This document shows, piece after piece, positions 18,180 to 26,397 of a stretch of 64,000 nt of DNA. Each line of letters starts with the position of its first letter. Positions within the stretch are counted from its first letter, which is position 1. This stretch comes from VRUE01 sp963699225. GTDB taxonomy: Bacteria; Actinomycetota; Thermoleophilia; Solirubrobacterales; 70-9. The stretch spans positions 930,001 through 994,000 of the forward strand of contig OY969423.1 of NCBI GenBank assembly GCA_963699225.1. Direction: 5' to 3'. A program made the position numbers and the translations under genes. The notes beneath the pieces were generated by a model, which did not search any database, had not been told where the DNA came from, and was given only the letters and a program-made list of their open reading frames with translations.

Positions 18180-19346
18180 GTGCAGAACAAGATCCGGCTT
18201 GCCATGGCCATCGTCCTCGCCGGTCTCGCTGTCATCACGGCGGGCTGCGGGAGCTCGAGCTCCGACAACAGTGGTTCCGACAGCTTCCGCCTCGGTCTCG
18301 AGGCACCGCTCTCGGGCGAACAGTCGACTCTCGGCAAGGGCATGCTGAAGGGCGCCGAACTGGCAGCGAGCCAGCTCAACGAAAAGAGCGGGATCGCGGG
18401 CAAGCAGGTCGAAGTCGTGCCGATCGACGACGCGGCCGATCCGGCGACGGGCGTGAAGGCGGCGAAAGCGGCAATCGCCGACGGCCTCGACGGCATCGTC
18501 GGCCCCTACAACTCGGGCGTTGGCGTCGAAACCCTGCCGCTCTACATCAAGGCTGGCCTGGTGCCGATCAGACTGACCTCCGACAACTCGACCAATGGCC
18601 TCGGCTTCACCCTGCAGCCGATGACTTACCAAATCGCCCCGGTTGCCTCGAAGGCGCTGACCGGCTGGCAGCATGCCAAGACGGTCGCGATCGCCTACGA
18701 CCCGACCCAGAACTACACCGTCTCGGTCTCGAAAGCGCTCAAGGACTCGCTGGAAAAGGCGGGCGTCACCGTGACCGCCTTCGAAAAGGTGCAGCCCGGC
18801 AAGAAGGACTACACCGACGTGGTCGAAAAACTGGCGGCGACGAAGCCGGACGTCATCTACGCCGCCGTCTACTTCCCCGAGGGCGGCCTGATCGCCAAGG
18901 AGATGCGGGAAGCAAAAGTCGAATCGCAGTGCATCGCCGACTACGCCTCCTACGACACCGGCTTCGTCGAAACGGCCGGCATCGCCGCGGCCCGGGCCTG
19001 TCCGGTGGTCGGCGTTCCGGCGCCCGAAGACTTCGCCGGCTCGGCCTCGAAGGTGGCCAACTACCACGACGAATTCGACGAAGACCCCGACACCTGGAGC
19101 CCCTACACCTACGACTCGCTGAACTTCCTCGCCGACGGTGTCGAAAAGGCCGGCGGCACTTCCGCCAAGAAGCTCACCAACGCGCTCAACGGCGTCAGCG
19201 GCTGGAAGGGCTGGACCGGCTCGGTCACGATCGATCCCCATAACGGCAATCGCCAGCCCGCGACCGTGGTGATCGTCGACACCGACGCCAAGGGTCAGCT
19301 CCACGTCGACGAGGACTGGGCGAAAGCGGTCGGCGCCCCGTACTGA
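18180..19346 (+). CDS. ABC transporter substrate-binding lipoprotein, branched-chain amino-acid type
   Basis: A 388-residue exported protein starting at GTG 18180 behind GAAAGGAG. The signal peptide ends in TAGC, making Cys 23 the lipidated residue, followed by a Ser/Gly/Asp linker. The mature part has the Leu/Ile/Val-binding periplasmic fold: FRLGLEAPLSGEQSTLGKGMLKGAELA, IVGPYNSGVGVETLPLY, VAIAYDPTQNY and VIYAAVYFPEGG. It would deliver a solute (amino acid, amide or aromatic) to an ABC permease, but no permease or ATPase genes are nearby. It sits between two Ddn-like genes. Its codon use is rich in GAA, unlike neighbours. Confidence 0.88.
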   Translation: MQNKIRLAMAIVLAGLAVITAGCGSSSSDNSGSDSFRLGLEAPLSGEQSTLGKGMLKGAELAASQLNEKSGIAGKQVEVVPIDDAADPATGVKAAKAAIADGLDGIVGPYNSGVGVETLPLYIKAGLVPIRLTSDNSTNGLGFTLQPMTYQIAPVASKALTGWQHAKTVAIAYDPTQNYTVSVSKALKDSLEKAGVTVTAFEKVQPGKKDYTDVVEKLAATKPDVIYAAVYFPEGGLIAKEMREAKVESQCIADYASYDTGFVETAGIAAARACPVVGVPAPEDFAGSASKVANYHDEFDEDPDTWSPYTYDSLNFLADGVEKAGGTSAKKLTNALNGVSGWKGWTGSVTIDPHNGNRQPATVVIVDTDAKGQLHVDEDWAKAVGAPY

Positions 19347-19349
19347 GCG

Positions 19350-19760
19350 TCAGTTCGCCGCGGCGCGGTCCAGCACGACGACCGGGATCTCGCGGTCGGT
19401 CTTGCCCTGGTACTCGTCGTAGGCGGGCCACTCGCCGACCATCTTCTTCCAGAGGCCGGGCTTCTCATCGGCGCTCGCGGTTCTGGCCCGTGCCTTGAAG
19501 CGATCGCCCTTGACCTGGACCTCGACCTCAGGATCCTCGGAGAGGTTGAGGTACCAGGCGGGCGGCTCGTCCGAGCCGCCCTTGGAGGCGACGATCGCGT
19601 AGGAGTCGCCCTCAGGCGCGTAGATCAGCGGCGTCGTTCGCGGCTCGCCGGACTTGCGCCCGGTCGTGGTCAGCAGGAGCGTCTGCGTTCCCTGCCACTC
19701 GTGTCCCTCGGCACCATCGGTCGCCCGGTAGCGCTCCACGTGTTCCTGGCCGAAAAGCAT
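19350..19760 (-). CDS. Ddn-like nitroreductase family deazaflavin-dependent protein
   Basis: A 136-residue protein, full length for the short Ddn subfamily. The core is LLLTTTGRKSGEPRTTPLIYAPEGDSYAIVASKGG (residues 28-62), with the G-R-K-S-G loop for the cofactor phosphate. PPAWYLNLSEDPEVEVQV and IPVVVLDR then close the split barrel. It probably uses F420H2, acting on quinones, nitro-compounds or fatty acids; the F420 dependence is inferred from the family. The stop lies 3 bp from the stop of the convergent binding-protein gene. Confidence 0.85.
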   Translation of the reverse strand: MLFGQEHVERYRATDGAEGHEWQGTQTLLLTTTGRKSGEPRTTPLIYAPEGDSYAIVASKGGSDEPPAWYLNLSEDPEVEVQVKGDRFKARARTASADEKPGLWKKMVGEWPAYDEYQGKTDREIPVVVLDRAAAN

Positions 19761-19827
19761 CGCATCTCAATAGTAATGAGCCCATGACGCCGACCGGCGC
19801 TTGGAGCGAAATCTAGGGTCACAAGTG

Positions 19828-19840
19828 TCCCTTTAAGGGA
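19828..19840. promoter_or_regulatory. Palindrome in the upstream region of the PucR gene
   Basis: TCCCTTTAAGGGA is an inverted repeat (TCCCTT/AAGGGA around one base) in the 197-bp spacer between divergent genes 19350-19760 and 19958-21199. It could be an operator for either. No regulator is identified, and a chance palindrome is possible. Confidence 0.3.
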
Positions 19841-19957
19841 ACAGGCTTGGTATGCAAATTGCCGCATTTCTAACGCACCATCCGAGGGTGCGTCCGAAGC
19901 ACCACTCCCCCTTGGGCGATCCACTATCGTCCGCGGTAGGTCCCACTGATAAAGGTG

Positions 19958-21199
19958 ATGGTTCGGGGGGACCTGGTGAGAACGACTACAGATCGTGCAG
20001 TGGCGGAGCGCTCGTTCAACGAGGCCCGTGAAGACATCTACGACCGCCTTCGCGCACGTCGCGCAGAGATCCTCGATGCGCTCCTAATCAGAGTGCAAAC
20101 GGTTTCAGGGCCACCCGCCGACCTCGGACCGGAGTACGCCGAAGGCCTGAGGGCAGCCATCACGGACACCCTCGACTACAACCTGGCCGCGACCGGCCTT
20201 GAGGACGACAAGGCACCGCAGGCGCCCGCCGCCCTGCTCGCTCAAGCCCGTAGGGCCGCCCATAGCCGGGTCAGCCTCGACACGGTACTGCGGCGCTGCA
20301 TCGCCGGCCAGGCATTGCTGACCGACTTCATGGTCGAGGAGGCAACATCCAGCGGTCTCGATGCCGACTCCCTGCGCCGTCTGCTGATGGCCAGGGCGGC
20401 CCTGGTCGACCACCTAGTTCTGGCCGTCGGCGCCGAGTACAGCCGGGAGTCGCTGCGCAGTCGCTCCACCGCCGAGCAGCGCGAGGAGCAGGTCAAGGGC
20501 CTGCTCGATGGCGAGCCAGTCGATGTTTCGCAAATCCCGTACCACTTTGAGCAAAACCATTTGGGAGCCGTCGCCAGAGGCCCGAGCGCTTCGAGCGCAA
20601 TTCGCCGGATCGCCGCGCCGTTCAAAGATCATCTCCAGGTCATGGATCGCCGTGACCACACTGTCTGGGCGTGGTTTGGCAGCAAGGCACCCATTGACCT
20701 TGACGAGCTACGGGAGCGCTGTCGCTCCGAGCCACAGATCGAGATCGCCCTTGGCGAGCCGAGCCGTGGGTTGAGTGGCTGGCGATTGACGCACCGACAG
20801 GCTCGCGCGGCGTTTTCGATCGGGCTGCGCACCGGGAAAAGCCCCGTCCGCTATGCCGACGTCGCCCTGCTCATCTCGATCTCCCGTGACGAGCTGCTCT
20901 GCAGCTCGCTGCATGCGCTCTATCTCGCGCCGCTTCGGCGATCGCGGGATGGGGGGCGGGTCGCGCACGAAACTCTCCGCGCCTACTTCGCAGCAAAGCG
21001 CAACATCTCTTCCGCCGCGGCAATCCTCGGCGTCAACCGCCGCACCGTGGCCAACCGTCTCCACGCGATCGAGGATCAGCTAGGTCGCTCTCTCGACAGA
21101 GATTCAGCCGAGATCGAGTCTGCCTTGCGGCTCCACGACTTGGAAGAGGAAACCGTCCTCTCGGAATTTCTCAGGGTGAGAAACCAAGACCGTTTTTGA
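19958..21199 (+). CDS. PucR/CdaR-type transcriptional regulator
   Basis: A 413-residue regulator. A GTG at 19955 directly precedes the ATG at 19958, and AAAGGTG supplies the ribosome-binding site. The N-terminal ~170 residues are helical (LRARRAEILDALLIRVQTV and LDTVLRRCIAGQALLTDFM). A degenerate GGDEF-like middle has VWAWFGSKAPIDLDEL and SGWRLTHRQARAAFSIGL. The C-terminal PucR HTH is clear: ETLRAYFAAKRNISSAAAILGVNRRTVANRLHAIEDQLG near 340-378. Such regulators are abundant in Solirubrobacterales; effector and targets are unknown. The following gene on the same strand is more than 400 bp away, so it is probably monocistronic. Confidence 0.9.
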   Translation: MVRGDLVRTTTDRAVAERSFNEAREDIYDRLRARRAEILDALLIRVQTVSGPPADLGPEYAEGLRAAITDTLDYNLAATGLEDDKAPQAPAALLAQARRAAHSRVSLDTVLRRCIAGQALLTDFMVEEATSSGLDADSLRRLLMARAALVDHLVLAVGAEYSRESLRSRSTAEQREEQVKGLLDGEPVDVSQIPYHFEQNHLGAVARGPSASSAIRRIAAPFKDHLQVMDRRDHTVWAWFGSKAPIDLDELRERCRSEPQIEIALGEPSRGLSGWRLTHRQARAAFSIGLRTGKSPVRYADVALLISISRDELLCSSLHALYLAPLRRSRDGGRVAHETLRAYFAAKRNISSAAAILGVNRRTVANRLHAIEDQLGRSLDRDSAEIESALRLHDLEEETVLSEFLRVRNQDRF

Positions 21200-21216
21200 T
21201 TCCCTAGTTGGCCGTT

Positions 21217-21347
21217 TGACTCTAGTTTCGCAAGCGGTGCAAGCGGCATAGAGTCCAACGCAACGGGCGCCCCTCCTGTAATACGAATTCAAGGCCGGAG
21301 GGCTCTAACCGAGGATGCTCGGGCGGGCGTCTATGCGTGCCCGCCCG
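21217..21347 (+). pseudogene. Decayed 3' end of a paralogue of the NHL-repeat gene, with its terminator hairpin
   Basis: This stretch aligns with the 3' end of the gene at 21618-23465. Shared blocks are TGACTCTAGTTTC, AGCGGCAT, GAG-CCAACGCA, CTGTA, ACGAATTCAAG-CCGGAG and GCTCTAACCGA (21217-21312 against 23379-23472). A two-base insertion after CTGTA breaks the frame. The stop context and then a GC hairpin CGGGCGGGC/GCCCGCCCG (21320-21347) correspond to the terminator after 23465. It reads as the relic of a deleted tandem copy. The hairpin may still terminate the PucR transcript. From 21348 to 21617 (270 bp) I see no gene. Confidence 0.7.
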
Positions 21348-21617
21348 CTCTCCGCCCGCTTTCGGCGCCCGAGCCCAGCCATGCCCCGGCGCCGAGTAGG
21401 AAGCCGATCCGCGCTCCCTAACTAAGCAACCGCCTTCACCCCACGTCTGAAAGAAGGCCTGTTTTTAGAACTAGGGCAGCGTTCCCAAACTGGGAAAAAT
21501 AAGTCTCCCGCAATTCCCTTATTGGCCGGTGCCAAACCGAAAACCGGCTGAGAGCATCTCTTTCCAGTCACTCAGGCAATCGGTGGCAGGGGTCACCGGC
21601 AAGGGAGGGAACTCAGG

Positions 21618-23465
21618 ATGCAGCAGTTTCGAAGACTTTCGATCTTCATGGCGGGCCTGGCCGCGCTGAGCGCGGTCTTTTTCGCGGCCTCGGCCAGCGC
21701 TTTTCCGATCTATAAATACTCGACCCAATTCGGCTCTCGTGGAACTAGCAACGGACAGTTCCAAGAACCCGAAGGCGCGGCGATCGACTCCGCCGGCAAC
21801 TTTTGGGTGGCCGACAGAGGCAACGTCCAGAAGTTCAACTCCAAAGGCGAATTCCTTCTGAAAATCACCAAAGGTATATATACGATGGATACACCGAAGG
21901 ATGTCGCCGTCACCAGCGCGGGAAACATCTGGGTGACCGATGCCGGCGAGCAACGCGTCGTCGAGTTCAGCACAAACGGCACCTACATCCGTGAATTTGG
22001 CGGCAAATACGGCTCAGGCAACGGCGAATTTGAATTCCCGAACAGCATTGCAATCGATTCCGGTGGCAACCTTTGGGTTGTCGACCACGACCACGTTCAA
22101 GAGTTCAACTCAGAAGGCACATTCATCAGGAAGTTTGGCAGCGAAGGAACCGGAAACGGGCAGTTCAGCTACATCACAGGCCTCGCGATCGATGCCGAAA
22201 ATAATGTCTGGGTAGCTGACTCCAACGGCACAACAGGAACAACCCGCCTGCAGGAGTTCAACTCGTCCGGTACGTACATCAAGCAGATTGGCGCCAAAGT
22301 CCTCGGCGAAACTACCACCGACGTCCTTAGCATCCATGGTGGCAATCTCTGGGTCTCCACCGGGGGCAACTGCTACTGCATCAAGGTCCTCAACACCAAC
22401 GGGACGATCCAGACCCAGTTCGGCGGTCCAAACGCAAGCGAAGGCGAAATGATTTGGACGAGCGGTGTGATGTTCGACCCCAGTGGCAACCCGTGGGTTT
22501 TGGACACCGCTACCGCCATGATCGAGAAGTGGGTCCCGGCGCCTCCAGTCGCGACCGCGGAAGCCACTACCGAAATCAAATTCTCCGAAGCGACGCTCCA
22601 TGGCCAGGTAAATCCCGAGGGCAGCGCCACCACGTATCAATTCGAATACGGCACCACCACCTCCTACGGAAGCAAAGTCCCCGCCTCTCCAGCGTCAGCT
22701 GGGTCCGGCCTCAGCAACGTCTTTGTCAAACAGAGCATCTCGGGGCTGACGCCGAAAACGACCTACCACTACCGTGTCGTCGCCACAAGCGCCGCAGGAA
22801 CCACCTATAGCTCTGACCAAATCCTCAAAACCCCAAGCGAAATTTCCTCGCGGCTGGACGGATTGCCGGTCATTAACGAGTTCGATTTGAGCTCCGAATC
22901 GAAAGCCAACTTCGAAACCATGTGGGGCGCCCTGGGTTGGGCCACACTGGAAGGCGAAAAACCGTCCAAGGGCGTAGACACCTTTGGAGGCTGGACGCCA
23001 AAAGCAGCAGTTTCCGGAGCGTATTACAATGAAAAAATCAGCAACCTGAATGGGCGTGGAACTGCGACCGTCGTCAATCTGGTTGAAGTCGCTACCGCGG
23101 CCGAACGCTATTTCTCGCTCTGGTTGGATATGCCCACCCCGGCCGGTGTAAAGGCTGGCTATGAGTTGCGGTGCACCAGCACTGGCGAACATAAAACCGG
23201 CGGATTTGCATTCACCGTCTCCCTCGTCAAGTGGCAGGCTGGAGTACAGACGGTGCTCGCCTCGGCAACGAACGTCACCCTCGGGCCGGGCCGGTACATC
23301 GCGCTGGTCGACGAAGGAGGCGCGGTTTCCACTCTGATTAAATCGGGCAGCGAATTCACCAGCCTCCTCAGTGCAAGTGACTCTAGTTTCTCGAGTGGCA
23401 TGAGCGGCATCGAGGCCAACGCAGGCAGCACCTACCTGTACGAATTCAAGACCGGAGCGCTCTAA
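21618..23465 (+). CDS. Secreted NHL-repeat beta-propeller protein with Fn3-like domain
   Basis: A 615-residue exported protein. The signal peptide ends near residue 30 (FFAASASAFP). Residues ~35-310 hold five to six NHL repeats of the type FGS-G--NGQF--P-GIAIDS-GNLWVAD, forming a beta-propeller. Residues ~315-405 form a fibronectin-III-like domain with ATLHGQVNPEGSATTYQFEYG and LTPKTTYHYRVVAT. A C-terminal ~200-residue domain (SRLDGLPVINEF onward) is unrecognised. The design suggests an extracellular binding or adhesion protein. Base composition and codon choice are markedly less GC-rich than neighbours. A relic of a second copy lies just upstream and a strong hairpin follows. This protein style is common in Thermoleophilia. 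Confidence 0.85.
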   Translation: MQQFRRLSIFMAGLAALSAVFFAASASAFPIYKYSTQFGSRGTSNGQFQEPEGAAIDSAGNFWVADRGNVQKFNSKGEFLLKITKGIYTMDTPKDVAVTSAGNIWVTDAGEQRVVEFSTNGTYIREFGGKYGSGNGEFEFPNSIAIDSGGNLWVVDHDHVQEFNSEGTFIRKFGSEGTGNGQFSYITGLAIDAENNVWVADSNGTTGTTRLQEFNSSGTYIKQIGAKVLGETTTDVLSIHGGNLWVSTGGNCYCIKVLNTNGTIQTQFGGPNASEGEMIWTSGVMFDPSGNPWVLDTATAMIEKWVPAPPVATAEATTEIKFSEATLHGQVNPEGSATTYQFEYGTTTSYGSKVPASPASAGSGLSNVFVKQSISGLTPKTTYHYRVVATSAAGTTYSSDQILKTPSEISSRLDGLPVINEFDLSSESKANFETMWGALGWATLEGEKPSKGVDTFGGWTPKAAVSGAYYNEKISNLNGRGTATVVNLVEVATAAERYFSLWLDMPTPAGVKAGYELRCTSTGEHKTGGFAFTVSLVKWQAGVQTVLASATNVTLGPGRYIALVDEGGAVSTLIKSGSEFTSLLSASDSSFSSGMSGIEANAGSTYLYEFKTGAL

Positions 23466-23477
23466 CCGAAGGCACAA

Positions 23478-23507
23478 CGAGCGGGCGTCCATGCGGACGC
23501 CCGCTCG
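23478..23507 (+). terminator. Strong hairpin after the NHL-repeat gene
   Basis: A perfect 13-bp stem CGAGCGGGCGTCC/GGACGCCCGCTCG with loop ATGC, starting 12 bp after the stop codon. No T-run follows, as is common for actinobacterial terminators. A related hairpin follows the decayed upstream copy. Confidence 0.75.
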
Positions 23508-23541
23508 TGCTTCGACCCCTTCGAAGGGTCGGGCCCGCCCG

Positions 23542-23709
23542 TCAGCGCGGCAGCTCTTTGCCGCCGCGCTCACGCACCATGTAAAGCGCGTACCAGTCGG
23601 GCCAGTTCGGGTCCTCTTCGCCCGTTCGCTCCTCGTGCTTGCCATGCGCCTCGGCGGCTCGTCGCAGCGCTGCCGCCAGGTCATCCACCGACTCATAGGT
23701 CGTTGCCAT
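23542..23709 (-). CDS. Small conserved protein linked to a VOC gene
   Basis: A 55-residue soluble protein starting MATTYESVDDLAAALRRAAEAHGKHEE, with ribosome-binding site GGAGGG 4-5 nt before ATG 23709. The N-terminal half is a helix, followed by DPNWPDWYALYMVRERGG, a Trp/Tyr-rich conserved tail. I recall actinobacterial proteins with the same WPDWYA-YM pattern, often beside glyoxalase-family genes. The VOC gene ends 11 bp upstream in the same direction, so the two form a likely operon. No function is assigned. Confidence 0.7.
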   Translation of the reverse strand: MATTYESVDDLAAALRRAAEAHGKHEERTGEEDPNWPDWYALYMVRERGGKELPR

Positions 23710-23720
23710 CGATCCCTCCT

Positions 23721-24221
23721 TCACCGGCCCGGGAGCCGGGCCTTGATCTCCTGCAGCAGCCAGCCGTTGCCGTCCGGATCGCTGAAGGAGACAAACGAGC
23801 CGTAGTCGGCATGCTCGGGCGCCGGACCGTCAACGCGCCCCGCGGTGCCGGCGTGATGGAAGATCCCCGTCGCATCGTGGAAGGCCTCGCTGATCTCGAC
23901 TCCACGCGCGAGGAGGTCGGCGCGGGCCGCATCAATGTCATAGACCGAGAGCTGCAGGCCCTCGGATGAGCCGGGCGGTGCAGTCGTAACTCCCTCGCCG
24001 AAGATGATCGAGCAGGCGGACCCCGGAGGCGTCAGCTGCACCACGCGGTAGCCGTCCTCGACCGCAAGGTCGGCGTCGAGGCGCCACCCCAGCCCCTCGT
24101 AGAAGCGCTTCGCTCGATCCACGTCTGAAACCGGCAGGACCACAACCTCGAGCTTCATCTCCCCTGCGCTCACCGGCGGGGTACCCGCTGCGTGGTCGCC
24201 GTGTGTCTCTGCGCTGCCCAT
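23721..24221 (-). CDS. VOC (glyoxalase/dioxygenase superfamily) protein
   Basis: A 166-residue protein. The VOC module begins at MKLEVVVLPVSDVDRAKRFYEGLGWRLDAD (residue 22 on) with the paired beta-alpha-beta-beta-beta units. EGLQLSVYDIDAARADLLARGVEI and FVSFSDPDGNGWLLQEI close the fold, the last with the usual metal-ligand Glu. ATG 24221 is preferred because AGGGGAGAGGG sits 7 nt upstream; the alternative ATG at 24158 abuts its purine run. Family members include glyoxalases, extradiol dioxygenases and antibiotic-binding proteins; which applies here is unclear. It is followed by the 55-residue partner gene. Confidence 0.83.
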   Translation of the reverse strand: MGSAETHGDHAAGTPPVSAGEMKLEVVVLPVSDVDRAKRFYEGLGWRLDADLAVEDGYRVVQLTPPGSACSIIFGEGVTTAPPGSSEGLQLSVYDIDAARADLLARGVEISEAFHDATGIFHHAGTAGRVDGPAPEHADYGSFVSFSDPDGNGWLLQEIKARLPGR

Positions 24222-24303
24222 CGTCGCACCCTCTCCCCTGCTCGCAAGTAAGTCAAGCCTCGACTAACCGATCCTGCGGATGACCGGGTGTACGCTGACA
24301 GCG

Positions 24304-24957
24304 ATGTCGAATCCGGCGGAGACGCGGATGCCCACCCTCGAGCAGGCGCTCCCCGGCCGCAGCGAGCCCGCCTACGAGATCGAGAACCGCCACGCGGTCC
24401 TCGGCACGCCACTGAAGCCACCCTTTCCGGAAGGGATCGAGGTCGCCTACTTCGCCCTCGGTTGCTACTGGGCCGCCGAGCAGTTGTTCTGGACCATCGA
24501 CGGCGTCTACACGACGGCAGCCGGCTTCATCAACGGAACCACGCCCAATCCGACCGGCGAGGAGGTCGAATCGGGCAGGACCGGACACGCCGAGACGGTC
24601 TTGGTGGCCTTCGACCCGGCCAAGGTCTCCTACGCCGGCCTGGTCAAGGTCTTCTTCGAGGAGCACGACCCGACCCAGGGAATGCGCCAAGGCAGCGAAG
24701 TCGGGACCTGGAACCGCTCGGGCATCTACTTCGCCGATGAGGAGCAGCAGGTGACTGCCGAAGCGACGCTGAAGGCATACAGCGAGGCGCTGCGCGCAGC
24801 CGGCCACGATCCGATCACGACTGAGATCGCGCCCGCCACTCCCTTCTACTACGCCGAAGACGACGACCAGCAGTACCTACACAAGAACCCCAAAGCCATT
24901 CACTGCGCATTGGTCGGCACCGGCGTCTCCTGCCTGGTCCCGACCGCCGCTTCCTGA
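24304..24957 (+). CDS. msrA: Peptide-methionine (S)-S-oxide reductase MsrA
   Basis: A 217-residue enzyme that reduces methionine-S-sulfoxide in proteins using thioredoxin. The catalytic motif is ALGCYWAAEQLFW with Cys 54; the usual Phe of GCFW is Tyr here. Other conserved blocks are VYTTAAGFINGTTPNPT, GHAETVLVAFDP, FFEEHDPTQGMRQGSEVGTWNRS and YLHKNPKAIHC. C-terminal Cys residues in IHCALVGTGVSC are candidate resolving cysteines. ATG 24304 starts the conserved part. It is convergent with the secreted protein gene at 24965, 7 bp apart. Confidence 0.95.
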   Translation: MSNPAETRMPTLEQALPGRSEPAYEIENRHAVLGTPLKPPFPEGIEVAYFALGCYWAAEQLFWTIDGVYTTAAGFINGTTPNPTGEEVESGRTGHAETVLVAFDPAKVSYAGLVKVFFEEHDPTQGMRQGSEVGTWNRSGIYFADEEQQVTAEATLKAYSEALRAAGHDPITTEIAPATPFYYAEDDDQQYLHKNPKAIHCALVGTGVSCLVPTAAS

Positions 24958-24964
24958 ACGAGTC

Positions 24965-25852
24965 TCACTCGTCCTGCGGCACGCCTTTGTGGATGGAGGC
25001 ACGGAACTCGCCGCCAGCCAGCTCCACTGGCTCCCCACCGAAGATCGGCATGGCCAGCGAGCCCTTCCAGGCCCCGTGGCCATCGTGGCCGTGCCGGGCG
25101 AAGGTCGCCGAGCCGGTGAAAGGCCCGGGTGGCCGCAGCGACGCGGCGCCCTGCTCGAGGTTCCAGCGGAAGGCACCGGCCCCTGCTGCCAGCTGCACCC
25201 CGCGAGCGACCGTCATCCCTTCGCGTCGTTCAGCCAGGGTGGCGAAGACAGCGATCTTGTGCCGCCCCTGGCGGCCATCGTCGACGACGAAGATTTCGCG
25301 CACCCTCCGCTTGGCGCGCGAACCGGCCTTCGCCTGCAGGGTCACCCCTTCGTCCGAGTAGGACGGCTGATACCGCCCGGCGCGCCGGGCGAGTCGTTTC
25401 TGCGGGCAGTTCTTCGGTTCGGGGTAGACCTGGAAGGACCCTTCGGCGTGGTCGGCTTCGATGTGGACGTAGCCGTTCTCGCCGGTGAAAGTGAAGATCC
25501 CTTCGAACACGGCTTCGCCTTCTTCGGCACCGCTGCAGCTGATGCTCCCATTCCGCTTCGAAGCGAAGTGGTAGTCGAGCCCGCCTAGGCTGCCGAACCG
25601 CGCCGTCACCCTGTCTGCGGTGACCTTCGCCGGCGTCGAGTAGTAGGCGACCTGCGGACCACGGTTGAGGACCATCGTCGCCTCCACGTCGCCGTCATTG
25701 TTGGAGACGAACACGTTGACGGTGAAGCCTTCGTCTTTCAGGCCGAAGGCGAGTTCGCGCTCGACTTCGCGTCCGGCGCCCGACGCGAGAGAGGGAACCC
25801 CGACGAGCAGGCCGGCGAAGAGCACCCCGGCGAGGACGAGAGCGCGGCGCAT
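24965..25852 (-). CDS. Secreted hypothetical protein
   Basis: A 295-residue protein with a signal peptide (MRRALVLAGVLFAGLLVGVPSLASGAG), then a beta-rich mature region. Two similar halves may exist: VNVFVSNNDGDVEATMVLNRG with YHFASKRNGSISCSGAEEGEAVFEGIFTF, and KIAVFATLAERREGMTVARGV with PGPFTGSATFARHGHDG. Two Cys residues (SISCSG and KNCPQK) may form a disulfide. A basic RRAGRY/SRAKRRVREI segment lies between the halves. I recall similar anonymous secreted proteins in Solirubrobacterales but can name no function. It ends 7 bp from msrA, and the SnoaL-like gene lies 11 bp upstream in the same direction. Confidence 0.72.
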   Translation of the reverse strand: MRRALVLAGVLFAGLLVGVPSLASGAGREVERELAFGLKDEGFTVNVFVSNNDGDVEATMVLNRGPQVAYYSTPAKVTADRVTARFGSLGGLDYHFASKRNGSISCSGAEEGEAVFEGIFTFTGENGYVHIEADHAEGSFQVYPEPKNCPQKRLARRAGRYQPSYSDEGVTLQAKAGSRAKRRVREIFVVDDGRQGRHKIAVFATLAERREGMTVARGVQLAAGAGAFRWNLEQGAASLRPPGPFTGSATFARHGHDGHGAWKGSLAMPIFGGEPVELAGGEFRASIHKGVPQDE

Positions 25853-25863
25853 CGGGCTTCGCC

Positions 25864-26277
25864 CTACCCGACGACTGACTCAGCGGCAGGCACGACCTCA
25901 GCGAACTTCACCGTGTCGGCGAATTGACGGAAGCGCACAGCCTTGCCGTCCTCGATAGTCCAGACGTGCACGACTGGGAGGTCCAGCGGCTTGCCGGTGA
26001 CCTTCCCGGTGCCGGTGTAGGTGACGACCACAGCGACGGTGTCACCGCCTGCCATGAACTCTTCGGGACTCAGCGCGAATCCCTCGACGTCCTGGGAAAG
26101 CGGACCGAAGACGTTTTGCACCACGGCCTCGCCGCCGCGGTATACGCCCCCGTACGGCATTCCGTCGGCCTCATGCCACTCGATGTCCTCGGCGAACACC
26201 CCGAGCACGGCGGGCACATCGCCTTCCGCAAAAGCGGCATAGGCGCGTTTGACCACTTCGATGCTCTGCTCGCTCAT
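25864..26277 (-). CDS. SnoaL-like/NTF2-fold protein
   Basis: A 137-residue protein starting MSEQSIEVVKRAYAAFAEGDVPAVLGVFAEDIEW at ATG 26277 behind GGAGGAGA. This helix pair and the EDIEWHEADGMPYGGVYRG segment are typical of the SnoaL/ketosteroid-isomerase-like NTF2 fold. The C-terminal strand VVVTYTGTGKVTGKPLDLPVVHVWTIEDGKAVRFRQFADT completes the cone-shaped pocket. Roles in the family range from isomerases and cyclases to ligand binders; no catalytic pair is firmly identified. It is divergent from a lipoprotein gene at 26398. Confidence 0.83.
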   Translation of the reverse strand: MSEQSIEVVKRAYAAFAEGDVPAVLGVFAEDIEWHEADGMPYGGVYRGGEAVVQNVFGPLSQDVEGFALSPEEFMAGGDTVAVVVTYTGTGKVTGKPLDLPVVHVWTIEDGKAVRFRQFADTVKFAEVVPAAESVVG

Positions 26278-26397
26278 GGTTCTCCTCCGCTCGGCCGGGT
26301 CTCGGAGCCTGAACCTACCCCACGTCAAGCGAGCAGGTGCACATATGGCCTTGCCGGCGGCGGGGGTCTCGCGGGCCGAACTTGAAACGATCCAGGC

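Noticed and set aside
24958..24972. ACGAGT-ACTCGT inverted repeat between msrA and the next gene
   Set aside because: Only 6-bp arms at a convergent stop; too short to claim a terminator.
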